A stretch of DNA of 64,000 bases from CAYZJV01 sp964482325 (GTDB taxonomy: Bacteria > Spirochaetota > Spirochaetia > Sphaerochaetales > Sphaerochaetaceae): positions 1 through 64,000 of the forward strand of contig CAYZXD010000008.1 in the NCBI GenBank assembly GCA_964482325.1, read 5' to 3'. The translations under genes and the position numbers were made by a program. The notes below the pieces were generated by a model. It worked only from the letters and a program-made list of their open reading frames with translations. It searched no databases and had not been told where the DNA came from. Below, piece after piece: positions 1-7,902 of this stretch (within the stretch, counting starts at the first letter, position 1; each line of letters begins with the position of its first letter).

Positions 1-740
1 AATCTGAGCAGAAAAAGCGTATCGAGAAAGCAATGGAAATGCTTTCTCTTGAAGATTTAGGAAAAAGAAAACCCGGACAATTATCAGGAGGGCAGCAGCA
101 GCGGGTCGCCCTTGCCCGCTCGATTGTCACTGAACCACAGGCACTTCTGTTTGATGAACCACTGTCAAACCTTGATGCAAAACTCAGAGTCCAGGTGCGC
201 GTTGAGATCCGGGAAATGCAGAAACGGTTGGGAATCACTGCCATTTATGTTACCCATGATCAAGACGAAGCTCTCGCTATCAGTGATCGCATTGTCATTA
301 TGAATCAGGGAAGAATTGAGCAGCTGGGAGACCCGTACACGATCTATCGTAAGCCAGAAACCCGCTTTGTTGCCGGCTTTATCGGATTGGCAAATATTTT
401 TGACGCTGAAGTAGCTGCAGTTACTGGGAATATCTGCACCATGAACACCTCATTCGGTCAGATTGTCATCGATGCCACCGGTCAAGAGCTACCGGCACCC
501 GGGGATACGGTGTACCTGAGTTTCCGACCCGAAGATATGAAAATCAGAGATCGGGAGAGCGCGAATCAGATTACCGGAATCGTGGATCAGGTGGTGTTTA
601 TGGGTGACGTGACGGATCTGTTCATCGAAGTGAAAGGATTCAAAATGCGTGCCCAGTCTGATGACGAAGCGAAAATTTCTCCGGGAGACAGGGTGACCTT
701 CGGAGTATCACCGCGAGCGTTCAGCATCCTGCGGAGGTAG
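1..740 (+). CDS. ABC transporter ATP-binding protein (5' end outside window)
   Basis: This is the C-terminal part of a PotA/FbpC-type ATPase; the reading frame is open from base 3, so the Walker A half lies before the window. The ABC signature LSGGQQQRVALARS, the Walker B stretch ALLFDEPLSNLDAKLR and the H-loop YVTHDQDEA are all present. They are followed by a TOBE-like C-terminal domain of about 110 residues, typical of ATPases that power spermidine/putrescine, iron or sugar-phosphate importers. The next gene, a permease, starts 6 bases after the stop, so this is the first visible gene of an ATPase - permease - permease - binding protein operon. The substrate cannot be read from the ATPase. 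Confidence 0.95.
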   Translation, partial: SEQKKRIEKAMEMLSLEDLGKRKPGQLSGGQQQRVALARSIVTEPQALLFDEPLSNLDAKLRVQVRVEIREMQKRLGITAIYVTHDQDEALAISDRIVIMNQGRIEQLGDPYTIYRKPETRFVAGFIGLANIFDAEVAAVTGNICTMNTSFGQIVIDATGQELPAPGDTVYLSFRPEDMKIRDRESANQITGIVDQVVFMGDVTDLFIEVKGFKMRAQSDDEAKISPGDRVTFGVSPRAFSILRR

Positions 741-745
741 CGCGT

Positions 746-1603
746 ATGGCAAAGAAAGACCCCTATAGTCTGACCACCATACTCATGCTTCTGCCCGGTG
801 TCGGGTTTATCGTATTTTTCATTGGATCATCTATCACGCTAACCGTGTTGCAGAGTTTCGGTCTGTACAGTCTGACAGGAGAAAGTCAATTCACCTTCTC
901 CTTCTGGAAATCGATTCTATTATCACGTGAAGCGCTCGACAGTCTGAAATTCTCACTGAAGATGGGGTTGCTCAGCTCAGTGGGAACCGTTTTGGTTGCA
1001 TTCCCGCTGGCACTGTTTTTCAGAAAGGCGGGAGCAGGAAAAGGACTGTTAGGATCAATCATCAAGATTCCGCTATTCATTCCCGCTCTGGTTGCCGCTT
1101 TCTTAATCCTTAATCTCATTTCCTATCATGGCCTGATCAATACCGTCCTCATGCGTCTTGGGCTTATCAGCGAACCCAAACGGATGCTGAACGATAGTTT
1201 CGGATGGGGTGTGGTCACCATTCAGGTATGGAAAAATCTTCCATTTGTGCTCCTTATTCTCATGAGTGCCATTTCATCGATCCGGGATGATACGATCGAT
1301 GCGGCACGCAACCTGGGAGCCGGATACTGGTCGATTCTTTTCAGAATCTATATCCCATTAGCCATGCCCGGAATTCTGGTCGCTATGATCCTGATGTTCA
1401 TCAAGGCATTTGGAGACTTCCCCATTACCAGCGTTGCAGGACCGATCTATCCTGCCTCAGTCGCTATGAGGATGCAGACTATGGCCCACATTTTCCAGGA
1501 ATGGAATCAGGCAGCGGTATTAGGAGTGATTATCATCGTCACGACATTCTTTGTCGTTTGGGCTTATTCACGATTTGCAGAACTGGTACAGGGGGATAAT
1601 TGA
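746..1603 (+). CDS. ABC transporter permease, first subunit
   Basis: 285 residues with about six hydrophobic segments and a binding-protein-dependent transport (BPD) domain. The cytoplasmic EAA-like loop reads DAARNLGAGYWSILFRIYIP near residue 190, where the ATPase docks. The start has a strong GGAGG at 733-737. Family: inner-membrane permeases of the spermidine/ferric/thiamine-like (YnjC) type. It pairs with the next gene as a heterodimeric channel. The role is supported by the operon; the substrate is unknown. Confidence 0.92.
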   Translation: MAKKDPYSLTTILMLLPGVGFIVFFIGSSITLTVLQSFGLYSLTGESQFTFSFWKSILLSREALDSLKFSLKMGLLSSVGTVLVAFPLALFFRKAGAGKGLLGSIIKIPLFIPALVAAFLILNLISYHGLINTVLMRLGLISEPKRMLNDSFGWGVVTIQVWKNLPFVLLILMSAISSIRDDTIDAARNLGAGYWSILFRIYIPLAMPGILVAMILMFIKAFGDFPITSVAGPIYPASVAMRMQTMAHIFQEWNQAAVLGVIIIVTTFFVVWAYSRFAELVQGDN

Positions 1604-1604
1604 G

Positions 1605-2474
1605 ATGAAAAAACAATCTGCTCCATTACCCCTCCATCTGATTCAGAAACGAAGAAAAAATCGATTTTACCTGGGGCTTACCGCCTTTTTTGTGATTGTA
1701 CAGTTATTATGGGTCGGTATTCCCATATTGATGGCCGTGATGTGGTCTTTGGTAAATCCCAATGATTCCTGGTCCTACCCGAATATTTTTCCCCCATCAT
1801 TCTCGCTCGAACAGTGGCGTTATGTATTTAGCTATACCAATATCGGCAGAGCCTTGAGGACGAGTTATACGGTGGCGCCGCTTGCTGTCATCCTCTCATT
1901 TCTTCTCTCACTACCGACTAGTTATATTCTTGGACGAAAGAATATTCCCGGTAAAAAAGTCTTCATGCTTGTAGTGCTGCTTCCCATGATCATGCCGGGC
2001 ATGGTGGTTGCACTCTTTCTCAGCAGGGTCTTTTCTCTGCTCGGTCTGAGTCAGAGATTCTTTGGGTTGGTCGTTGCCCATACCCTCATGAGTATGCCCT
2101 ATATGATCAGGGTTATGACTACCAGTTTTGCCGCAATTCCTCAGGATGTCATTGATGCTGCAGAAAATCTGGGTGCCTCAACGTATGTAAAAATCAAAGA
2201 TATATTTCTTCCGATGATCCGGCCGGGATTACTTGCAGGAATGATCTTTGCCTTCACTACTAGCATCGAGGAGTTTAATCTCACGTTCATTATCGGTACA
2301 CCGACTTTTGAGACTATTCCGACGATTCTCTATTCTTTTATGGGGTATAACTTCATTAGAACTAATGCAGCCGTGGTTTCTCTTCTGATGATGACCCCGA
2401 ATATTATCATGCTGTTTCTTGTCGAGCGATTCCTCAAGAGTGATTATCTTTCGGCTTCGCTCGGGAAGATGTAA
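1605..2474 (+). CDS. ABC transporter permease, second subunit
   Basis: 289 residues, six-helix BPD permease with an EAA-like loop (DAAENLGASTYVKIKDIFLP, about residue 185). The start is placed at ATG 1605, one base after the stop of the preceding permease and behind GGGGGA; an in-frame ATG at 1551 would overlap the first permease by 53 bases and adds residues with no permease character. The very hydrophilic N-terminal 25 residues are cytoplasmic before the first membrane segment. Confidence 0.92.
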   Translation: MKKQSAPLPLHLIQKRRKNRFYLGLTAFFVIVQLLWVGIPILMAVMWSLVNPNDSWSYPNIFPPSFSLEQWRYVFSYTNIGRALRTSYTVAPLAVILSFLLSLPTSYILGRKNIPGKKVFMLVVLLPMIMPGMVVALFLSRVFSLLGLSQRFFGLVVAHTLMSMPYMIRVMTTSFAAIPQDVIDAAENLGASTYVKIKDIFLPMIRPGLLAGMIFAFTTSIEEFNLTFIIGTPTFETIPTILYSFMGYNFIRTNAAVVSLLMMTPNIIMLFLVERFLKSDYLSASLGKM

Positions 2475-2504
2475 TTTATCACGCAAAACAAGGAGGTTCT
2501 GCGT

Positions 2505-3662
2505 ATGAAAAAAATCGTAGTATTCGCATTGGTGTTGCTGCTCTCCCTTTCCATGGGATTCGCAGCGGGGGCAAGAGATCAGGGACCGAGCGTGGAGATT
2601 GATCTCCAGAATGCAAGTTGGGAGGAAATTGTTGAAGCAGCAAAAGCTGATGGTGAAGTCACCTTCTACGGTTGGTATTTCCCTGACTATTTCAGAGAAG
2701 CTGCCAACGATTTTGAAGAAAAGTATGACATCAAAGTCAACTTGATCATCGGAGACCAGACGGCCAACTTCAATAAAGCTATCAGTGAAAAAGACATGGA
2801 AAAAGGAACCATTGATGCAATGATCGTCGGTGGCCAGTGGGTCAAGACCACCATGGATCTCGATCTCTTCTGGGGACCGATCAAGCATCTAATTCCTGAA
2901 GCTGATATGCTCGCTCCTTCTCTCTGGGAGGTACAGGAGGGAGTGTTGACTAAGGGATATCTTGCACCGTTCCACCGCAACCAGACCGGTATCCTCTACG
3001 ATCCACAGCGCGTTTCCAACCCACCACAGACCTGGGAGGATTTGGAAGCATGGATTGATGCCAATCCGAAAAAATTCGGTTTCAATGATCCTTCCAAGGG
3101 TGGCTCCGGACAATCATTTGTCCATACGATGATCAAGGAAACCACTGGCGGTCTGGAAAAATATGTGGGTGACACCGAGGTGGATCCTGCTAAAGTTGCC
3201 AATTGGAATCTTGCCTGGGAATGGGCTAATTCACGCAAGGATAAGCTCACCTTCACCGTATCGAACAATGACTCCATTATCCGGCTCAATGATGGTGAAA
3301 TCGCCATGACCTTTGCATGGGATGACAATGTGAAAGATATGATAAACAAGGGAAATCTTTTCTCCCGTGCTCGTATGTATATCCCAACAATGGGTGCTGC
3401 AGGCGGTGGTGATACCATGGGCGTATTGAAGAATTCTCCACGGAAGGCGGCTGCGCTCCTGTTCATTGCTCACATCACCAGTCCGGAACAGCAGCTGAAA
3501 AAGTATGAGATGCTCGGAGCCTATCCTGCACGTATTGACATCGAAATTGGCGATACACTCCTGACCGAAAAGGATCGGGCAGACAATGCTTTGGCATGGT
3601 TCCCGGCTCCTTACAAGGATTATATGATCAGTGAATTCGTTAAGAACGTACTGATGCGCTAG
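2505..3662 (+). CDS. ABC transporter solute-binding protein, YnjB-like
   Basis: 385 residues with a cleavable signal peptide (basic MKK, hydrophobic stretch, FAAGARDQ). There is no lipobox cysteine, so the mature protein should be periplasmic and soluble. The mature part opens with a binding-protein fold (DGEVTFYGW) and contains PPQTWEDLEAWIDANP, reminiscent of E. coli YnjB and related iron/thiamine-type binding proteins; this resemblance is by eye. It has a good AGGAGG 11 bases upstream. It ends the importer operon and is followed by a strong terminator. Its substrate is not known. The glycerophosphodiesterase downstream makes a phosphodiester or polyol-phosphate ligand possible, but that is inference. 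Confidence 0.9.
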   Translation: MKKIVVFALVLLLSLSMGFAAGARDQGPSVEIDLQNASWEEIVEAAKADGEVTFYGWYFPDYFREAANDFEEKYDIKVNLIIGDQTANFNKAISEKDMEKGTIDAMIVGGQWVKTTMDLDLFWGPIKHLIPEADMLAPSLWEVQEGVLTKGYLAPFHRNQTGILYDPQRVSNPPQTWEDLEAWIDANPKKFGFNDPSKGGSGQSFVHTMIKETTGGLEKYVGDTEVDPAKVANWNLAWEWANSRKDKLTFTVSNNDSIIRLNDGEIAMTFAWDDNVKDMINKGNLFSRARMYIPTMGAAGGGDTMGVLKNSPRKAAALLFIAHITSPEQQLKKYEMLGAYPARIDIEIGDTLLTEKDRADNALAWFPAPYKDYMISEFVKNVLMR

Positions 3663-3680
3663 CGCTTGTTTTCACACCTG

Positions 3681-3712
3681 CAGGCCGGATTCATAAGAAT
3701 CCGGTCTGTTTT
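3681..3712 (+). terminator. Rho-independent terminator after ABC operon
   Basis: A 12-bp stem with one G-T pair (3681-3692 with 3697-3708), loop ATAA, followed by TTTT. It lies 18 bases after the binding-protein stop and separates that operon from the glycerophosphodiesterase gene. Confidence 0.88.
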
Positions 3713-3728
3713 GACTCTGGGGGAAGCC

Positions 3729-4514
3729 ATGATTTCATCATCCATTATGCAAAAAGTGTTTTTTCAGGCTCATCGAGGAACTGTTGATGAGGGAAAGGAG
3801 AACACGCTTGCCGCTTTTATCCATGCATGGCAGTTTCCCCAGGCCATCGTAGAGACCGATGTCCGTCAGCTTGCTGACGGGACGCTCATCTGTCTGCATG
3901 ATCAGACACTCAGACGAGTCTGTTCTTCATTCACTCCCCTACTTGATACCCCGATTGAATCACTGTCATGGGAAGAAATCAGATACATCGACCTCGGGAA
4001 AGGCCACCACATACCGTTGCTCTCTTCCGTGCTGGAAATCATGGCCCGCAACCCGAATCTGCGTCTGTACCTGGAAATCAAAGATGCCAACCTCACCGAT
4101 GTACTTGATCTACTCAGTGCGTACCAGGTGACTCATCGGATCCTATTTGTCCACGAACAGCAGGAATTTCTTCAGCAGGTCCACAAGCTCTTGCCGGAAA
4201 ATGAAAAGATGACCTGGTGCTCGGGATCCTCCAGCCAAATCAGGGCGCATTTTGAGCTATTGCATCGGACACAGTTTTCCTCACTTACGCAAGTACAGTT
4301 ACATTACCCATTTCAGGGAAGTGACCGGCTCACCGAAGATTTTCTCGATTATGCTATCCACTGTACCGAATCAGCGGGCGTAACCCTTCAGATCTGCCCG
4401 ATAGGAGCAACCGCACAAGAGATCTCCTATCTCATACAGAAAGGAATACGGTGGTTTGTCACCAATGCTCCACAGCAGTTTATCCAAATGCTCGAACAGT
4501 CGTTACTTCTGTGA
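3729..4514 (+). CDS. Glycerophosphodiester phosphodiesterase family protein
   Basis: 261 residues, GDPD TIM-barrel. Visible signature: AHRGTVDEGKENTLAAF near residue 15 (the HR and EN metal/catalytic positions), ETDVRQLADGTLICLHD near residue 45 (E-x-D and H-D), and LEIKD near residue 120. The family hydrolyses glycerophosphodiesters to glycerol-3-phosphate and an alcohol. No signal peptide is present, so it is cytoplasmic (UgpQ-like). The start at 3729 is chosen for GGGGGAAG just upstream; an earlier ATG at 3666 would run through the terminator hairpin. It overlaps the convergent isomerase gene by 12 bases. A second GDPD gene is at 49851. Confidence 0.88.
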   Translation: MISSSIMQKVFFQAHRGTVDEGKENTLAAFIHAWQFPQAIVETDVRQLADGTLICLHDQTLRRVCSSFTPLLDTPIESLSWEEIRYIDLGKGHHIPLLSSVLEIMARNPNLRLYLEIKDANLTDVLDLLSAYQVTHRILFVHEQQEFLQQVHKLLPENEKMTWCSGSSSQIRAHFELLHRTQFSSLTQVQLHYPFQGSDRLTEDFLDYAIHCTESAGVTLQICPIGATAQEISYLIQKGIRWFVTNAPQQFIQMLEQSLLL

Positions 4515-5375
4515 TGCAATAATATGTTCTCTTACCCGCTTTTGTATTGCCGCATTGAACGGGGTAAAATCCTCGTAGGTGTACTCGCAGATATACAGTC
4601 CACGATAATCGGTAAATCGAGCCAGGACATCATCGAACGGAATTTTCCCAAAAAGGGGAGGAAGATGGATGTCTCCTTTTCCCATCTCCCGGCGCCAACT
4701 CATCATCATACCATCGTAGGTCGGCCTGTCGGTAATTCTCAGTTCTTCAAATGTTCCGGTGTTATCATTCAGATGCAGGTGCCCAAGATAGGGTGCCATG
4801 AGCGAAATGGTATCAAGGAAGTCAAAATGGAAATAGTGAGCTGCAAGGAATGCATGACCAACATCTAAAGTCAATTTGACATGGGGATGATTGATTTGCT
4901 GCACAAATTCTACCACGGGCTCTATCAATTCCACCTCGATGTTCTCGACACAAAGCATGATCCCGTACTTTCCCGCAAGATCAGCTACCCATCGATGCGC
5001 ATCAAGAAAGTATTTTTCCACCTGTTGATTTTGACTTTGTACTTCATAGTGAAGCACCAGTACTTTCATATCAAGCTGTCTGCAGATCTCTATAGATGAA
5101 GCAAGTACGTTACGATGCAGTTCTCGGCGAGGCAGATCCCTCAGGTCCAAGCCTCTTCCGATATGAGCGGTATAAAAGAGCTGATGCTTCTCTAAAACAG
5201 ATTTCACCACATCAACCCACATTTGACAGAGTTCTCCACCGATAATCATGGGAAAGCTCTCAATATTGATCTCCACCCCATCGAAGCCTTCTGAGGCAAT
5301 CTTTGCCAGCGTTTCATCCAATAGATCAAAACTTGGTATCTTAGGGAGATTGACTCCCACCAGCGGCCATGCCAT
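4503..5375 (-). CDS. Sugar phosphate isomerase/epimerase (AP endonuclease 2-like TIM barrel)
   Basis: 290 residues of the xylose-isomerase-like TIM-barrel family (AP_endonuc_2). Recognisable strands and metal-site regions are FDGVEINIE, LVLHYE, LCVENIE, LTLDVGHAF and LGHLHLNDN, giving the usual E/D/H metal ligands. The start at 5375 has GGAGGGG seven bases upstream (complement of 5378-5384). A 13-bp palindrome sits immediately upstream of that ribosome site. Family members isomerise or epimerise ketoses, inositols or hydroxypyruvate; no specific substrate can be assigned. Confidence 0.85.
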   Translation of the reverse strand: MAWPLVGVNLPKIPSFDLLDETLAKIASEGFDGVEINIESFPMIIGGELCQMWVDVVKSVLEKHQLFYTAHIGRGLDLRDLPRRELHRNVLASSIEICRQLDMKVLVLHYEVQSQNQQVEKYFLDAHRWVADLAGKYGIMLCVENIEVELIEPVVEFVQQINHPHVKLTLDVGHAFLAAHYFHFDFLDTISLMAPYLGHLHLNDNTGTFEELRITDRPTYDGMMMSWRREMGKGDIHLPPLFGKIPFDDVLARFTDYRGLYICEYTYEDFTPFNAAIQKRVREHIIASQK

Positions 5376-5388
5376 AACCCCTCCTATG

Positions 5389-5401
5389 TGCACTGAGTGC
5401 A
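5389..5401. promoter_or_regulatory. 13-bp palindrome upstream of isomerase gene
   Basis: TGCACT-G-AGTGCA, a perfect inverted repeat five bases before the ribosome site of the isomerase gene. Its place in the 5' leader fits a repressor operator; no regulator is encoded next to it. Confidence 0.4.
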
Positions 5402-5589
5402 ACATCTGTACGTACTGTATCACTAGTAGAATCGCTATCATAGATATCTTTACCAGTTTTTCCATCCAGAACGTCACTTTCTGTTTTGCCTATCTTACCA
5501 GAGCGTCCTATCCCTGCTCGTATCCCGTTCCGACTAGCAATATCACCTTCTCATCTGTATATTTATTCCATTATTATGCAGGTAATACT

Positions 5590-5617
5590 TTCCAAAACTG
5601 ATAAAACATCCTATCAT
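5590..5617 (+). promoter_or_regulatory. Candidate promoter of amino-acid ABC operon
   Basis: TTCCAA, 16 bases, TATCAT, followed by a small leader hairpin (AGTGGA-GAA-TCCACT, 5633-5647) and the AGAGGTG ribosome site of the binding-protein gene. The rest of the 5402-5589 gap holds nothing I recognise. Confidence 0.4.
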
Positions 5618-5668
5618 GCCTAAAACATTACAAGTGGAGAATCCACTACAAACAAAAGAGGTGAACAG

Positions 5669-6481
5669 ATGAAGAAACTGTTACTTATGATTGCCCTCTC
5701 CTGCATTGCGCTCTCAATGCTTGGAGCAGCTGGGGTGCAGGAAGCTGCCGGTGTTGATAATTCACTGGAAAAAGTGCTCGAAAAGGGTGTGTTCGTACTT
5801 GGTCTTGACGACTCATTCCCACCCATGGGATATCGTAATGAAGACAACGAGATCGTCGGATTCGATATCGATCTTGCCCGTGAAGTCACTCGCCGCATGG
5901 GAGTTGAGCTCAAGCTTCAGCCAATCGACTGGAACGCAAAAGAGCAGGAGCTCAATACTGGTAATATCGACTGTATCTGGAATGGATTTTCTATTACTGA
6001 GGAACGGAGAGAAATGATCAATTTCTCTGATCCGTATGTCAACAACGCTCAGGTGGCAGTGGTACGGGCAGACAGCCCGGTGAGTTCTCTCTCTGACCTT
6101 GCAGGAAAGAAAGTGGGAATTCAGGCAGGTTCAACTGCTTCTGATGCGGTATATGGAAATGTCGAATTCGCAGAATCCCTTGCTGAAATCGTTGAAGTAC
6201 GTGATAACCTCACGGCCCTGATGGACCTGGAGATTGGCGGTGTGGATGCAGTTGTTCTTGATCTGTTTGTTGCAAATGACAATATTCAGAGAAGCGGAAA
6301 AGATTTCGTCATCCTCGATGAAGAACTTTCTTCTGAAGAGTATGGTGTTGGATTCCGTAAGGGTGATCAGGCTCTCAGAGATGAGGTTCAGCGCCACCTG
6401 AATGAAATGGCTGAAGATGGGACTCTGGCTAAGATCTCAACCGATTGGTTCCAGGGCGATATCACCGTCGTAGGAAAATAA
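5669..6481 (+). CDS. Polar amino-acid ABC transporter substrate-binding protein
   Basis: 270 residues, SBP_bac_3 family (HisJ/GlnH type). Signal peptide MKKLLLMIALSCIALSMLG, then AAGVQEAAG. Hallmarks of the fold: VLGLDDSFPPMGYRNEDNEIVGFDIDLA near residue 42, WNGFSITEERREMINFSDPYV near residue 108, LAGKKVGIQAGSTA near residue 143. It binds an amino acid or related compound in the periplasm. The following genes are its permease and ATPase, spaced 12 and 11 bases apart. Confidence 0.93.
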   Translation: MKKLLLMIALSCIALSMLGAAGVQEAAGVDNSLEKVLEKGVFVLGLDDSFPPMGYRNEDNEIVGFDIDLAREVTRRMGVELKLQPIDWNAKEQELNTGNIDCIWNGFSITEERREMINFSDPYVNNAQVAVVRADSPVSSLSDLAGKKVGIQAGSTASDAVYGNVEFAESLAEIVEVRDNLTALMDLEIGGVDAVVLDLFVANDNIQRSGKDFVILDEELSSEEYGVGFRKGDQALRDEVQRHLNEMAEDGTLAKISTDWFQGDITVVGK

Positions 6482-6493
6482 GGATTTTTTGAG

Positions 6494-7129
6494 ATGGCAA
6501 AACTGTTGATGCTGATGCTCGAGGGAACACTCACTTCGCTTCGTATATTCTTTCTTACCCTCATGTTTGCCCTGCCGCTGGGACTTGTCGTGGCAAAGGG
6601 GCGGATGAGCCGGCATCGCATCATCAGTTCTATCGTAAATGGATATATCATGATCATGCGCGGGACTCCGCTGATTCTTCAGTTGATATTCGTTTACTTT
6701 GCACCGTATTACATATTTGGAGCCTCCACTGATCGGTTCACTGCAGTGATCATCGCCTATGCGATCAACTATGCTGCCTATTTTGCTGAAATTTATCGTG
6801 GAGGCATCCAGAGTATCCCAGACGGGCAGCTGGAGGCTGCATCGGTCCTCGGTTTTACGAAATTCCATACGTTTACCCACATTGTCATGCCGCAGGTGGT
6901 AAAACGGATCATGCCCGCAATGGGAAATGAAGTGATCACCCTTGTAAAGGATACAGCCCTTGCCCAGACAATCGGTGTTGCAGAATTGTTTCGCGTTGCG
7001 CAGAATGCTGCTGCCCGAGAATTTTCCACCATGCCGATCTTCTTTGCCGGGGTGTTCTATTTCGTAATGAATGCAATAGTCTCCAAATCATTCGATTTCA
7101 TAGAACGAAAACTCGATTACTACCGATAG
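6494..7129 (+). CDS. Polar amino-acid ABC transporter permease (HisM/GlnP family)
   Basis: 211 residues with about five membrane helices. The family motif region is present: MRGTPLILQLIFVYFAPYY (about residue 55), FAEIYRGGIQSIPDGQLEAASVLGF (about residue 98) and the EAA loop continuing into IVMPQVVKRIMP. A single permease gene implies a homodimeric channel. Confidence 0.93.
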   Translation: MAKLLMLMLEGTLTSLRIFFLTLMFALPLGLVVAKGRMSRHRIISSIVNGYIMIMRGTPLILQLIFVYFAPYYIFGASTDRFTAVIIAYAINYAAYFAEIYRGGIQSIPDGQLEAASVLGFTKFHTFTHIVMPQVVKRIMPAMGNEVITLVKDTALAQTIGVAELFRVAQNAAAREFSTMPIFFAGVFYFVMNAIVSKSFDFIERKLDYYR

Positions 7130-7140
7130 AGAGGGTATTC

Positions 7141-7902
7141 ATGGCTGTCATAACCGTTTCACAGGTAAAAAAATCATTTTCTACACTCGAGGTGCTCAAG
7201 GATATATCCTTCTCACTATCTTCAGGAGAAGTACTTTCTATTATCGGGCCCTCGGGATCCGGAAAATCAACGTTGCTCAGATGTATCACCAATCTTGAAA
7301 CGGTCGACAGTGGAACGATCACCATCGGAGGGGATTCTCTGGTGACCACCGGAAGCGATGGTACTGCCGTTTATGCAGATCATGCAACGATTGCACGGAT
7401 CAGATTACGGGTCGGATTAGTATTCCAGAACTTCAATCTGTTCCCCCACTTCTCTGTGATGAGAAACCTTACTGAAGCCCAGGTACATGTACTGAAAACA
7501 TCCAAGCAGGAGGCGCAGGAACGATCCTATGAGTTGCTGGGCAAAATGGGACTGAAGGATAAAGCTTCCGCCTACCCCTATCAACTGTCTGGAGGACAGC
7601 AGCAACGCGTATCTATTGCCCGAGCGCTTGCTCTTCGACCGCAGGTACTCTGCTTCGATGAACCGACAAGTGCACTTGATCCGGAGCTCACCGGAGAAAT
7701 TCTTGCAGTAATTAAAGAACTTGCTTCAGAGCATATGACCATGATGGTGGTAACACACGAAATGGCCTTTGCCCGCGATATTTCCAACCGGGTCATCTTT
7801 ATGGATGAGGGATTGATCGTGGAAGAGGGTACTCCTGAGGAGGTCTTCTCCCTCACGCAGAATGACCGGACAAGACGGTTCCTCAGCCGGTTCAGTACCT
7901 GA
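7141..7902 (+). CDS. Polar amino-acid ABC transporter ATP-binding protein (GlnQ/HisP family)
   Basis: 253 residues. Walker A GPSGSGKST (about residue 37), Q-loop LVFQNFNLFPH, signature LSGGQQQRVSIARAL, Walker B VLCFDEPTSALDPE and H-loop VVTHEM are all intact. An insertion around residues 62-80 (DSLVTTGSDGTAVYADHATI) is longer than in most GlnQ proteins. Its 3' end overlaps the convergent D-aminoacylase gene by 11 bases. Confidence 0.94.
   Translation: MAVITVSQVKKSFSTLEVLKDISFSLSSGEVLSIIGPSGSGKSTLLRCITNLETVDSGTITIGGDSLVTTGSDGTAVYADHATIARIRLRVGLVFQNFNLFPHFSVMRNLTEAQVHVLKTSKQEAQERSYELLGKMGLKDKASAYPYQLSGGQQQRVSIARALALRPQVLCFDEPTSALDPELTGEILAVIKELASEHMTMMVVTHEMAFARDISNRVIFMDEGLIVEEGTPEEVFSLTQNDRTRRFLSRFST

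Noticed and set aside
2229..2888. 219-codon minus-strand frame across the permease/binding-protein junction
   Set aside because: Crosses two well-supported plus-strand genes; Cys/His-rich shadow product.
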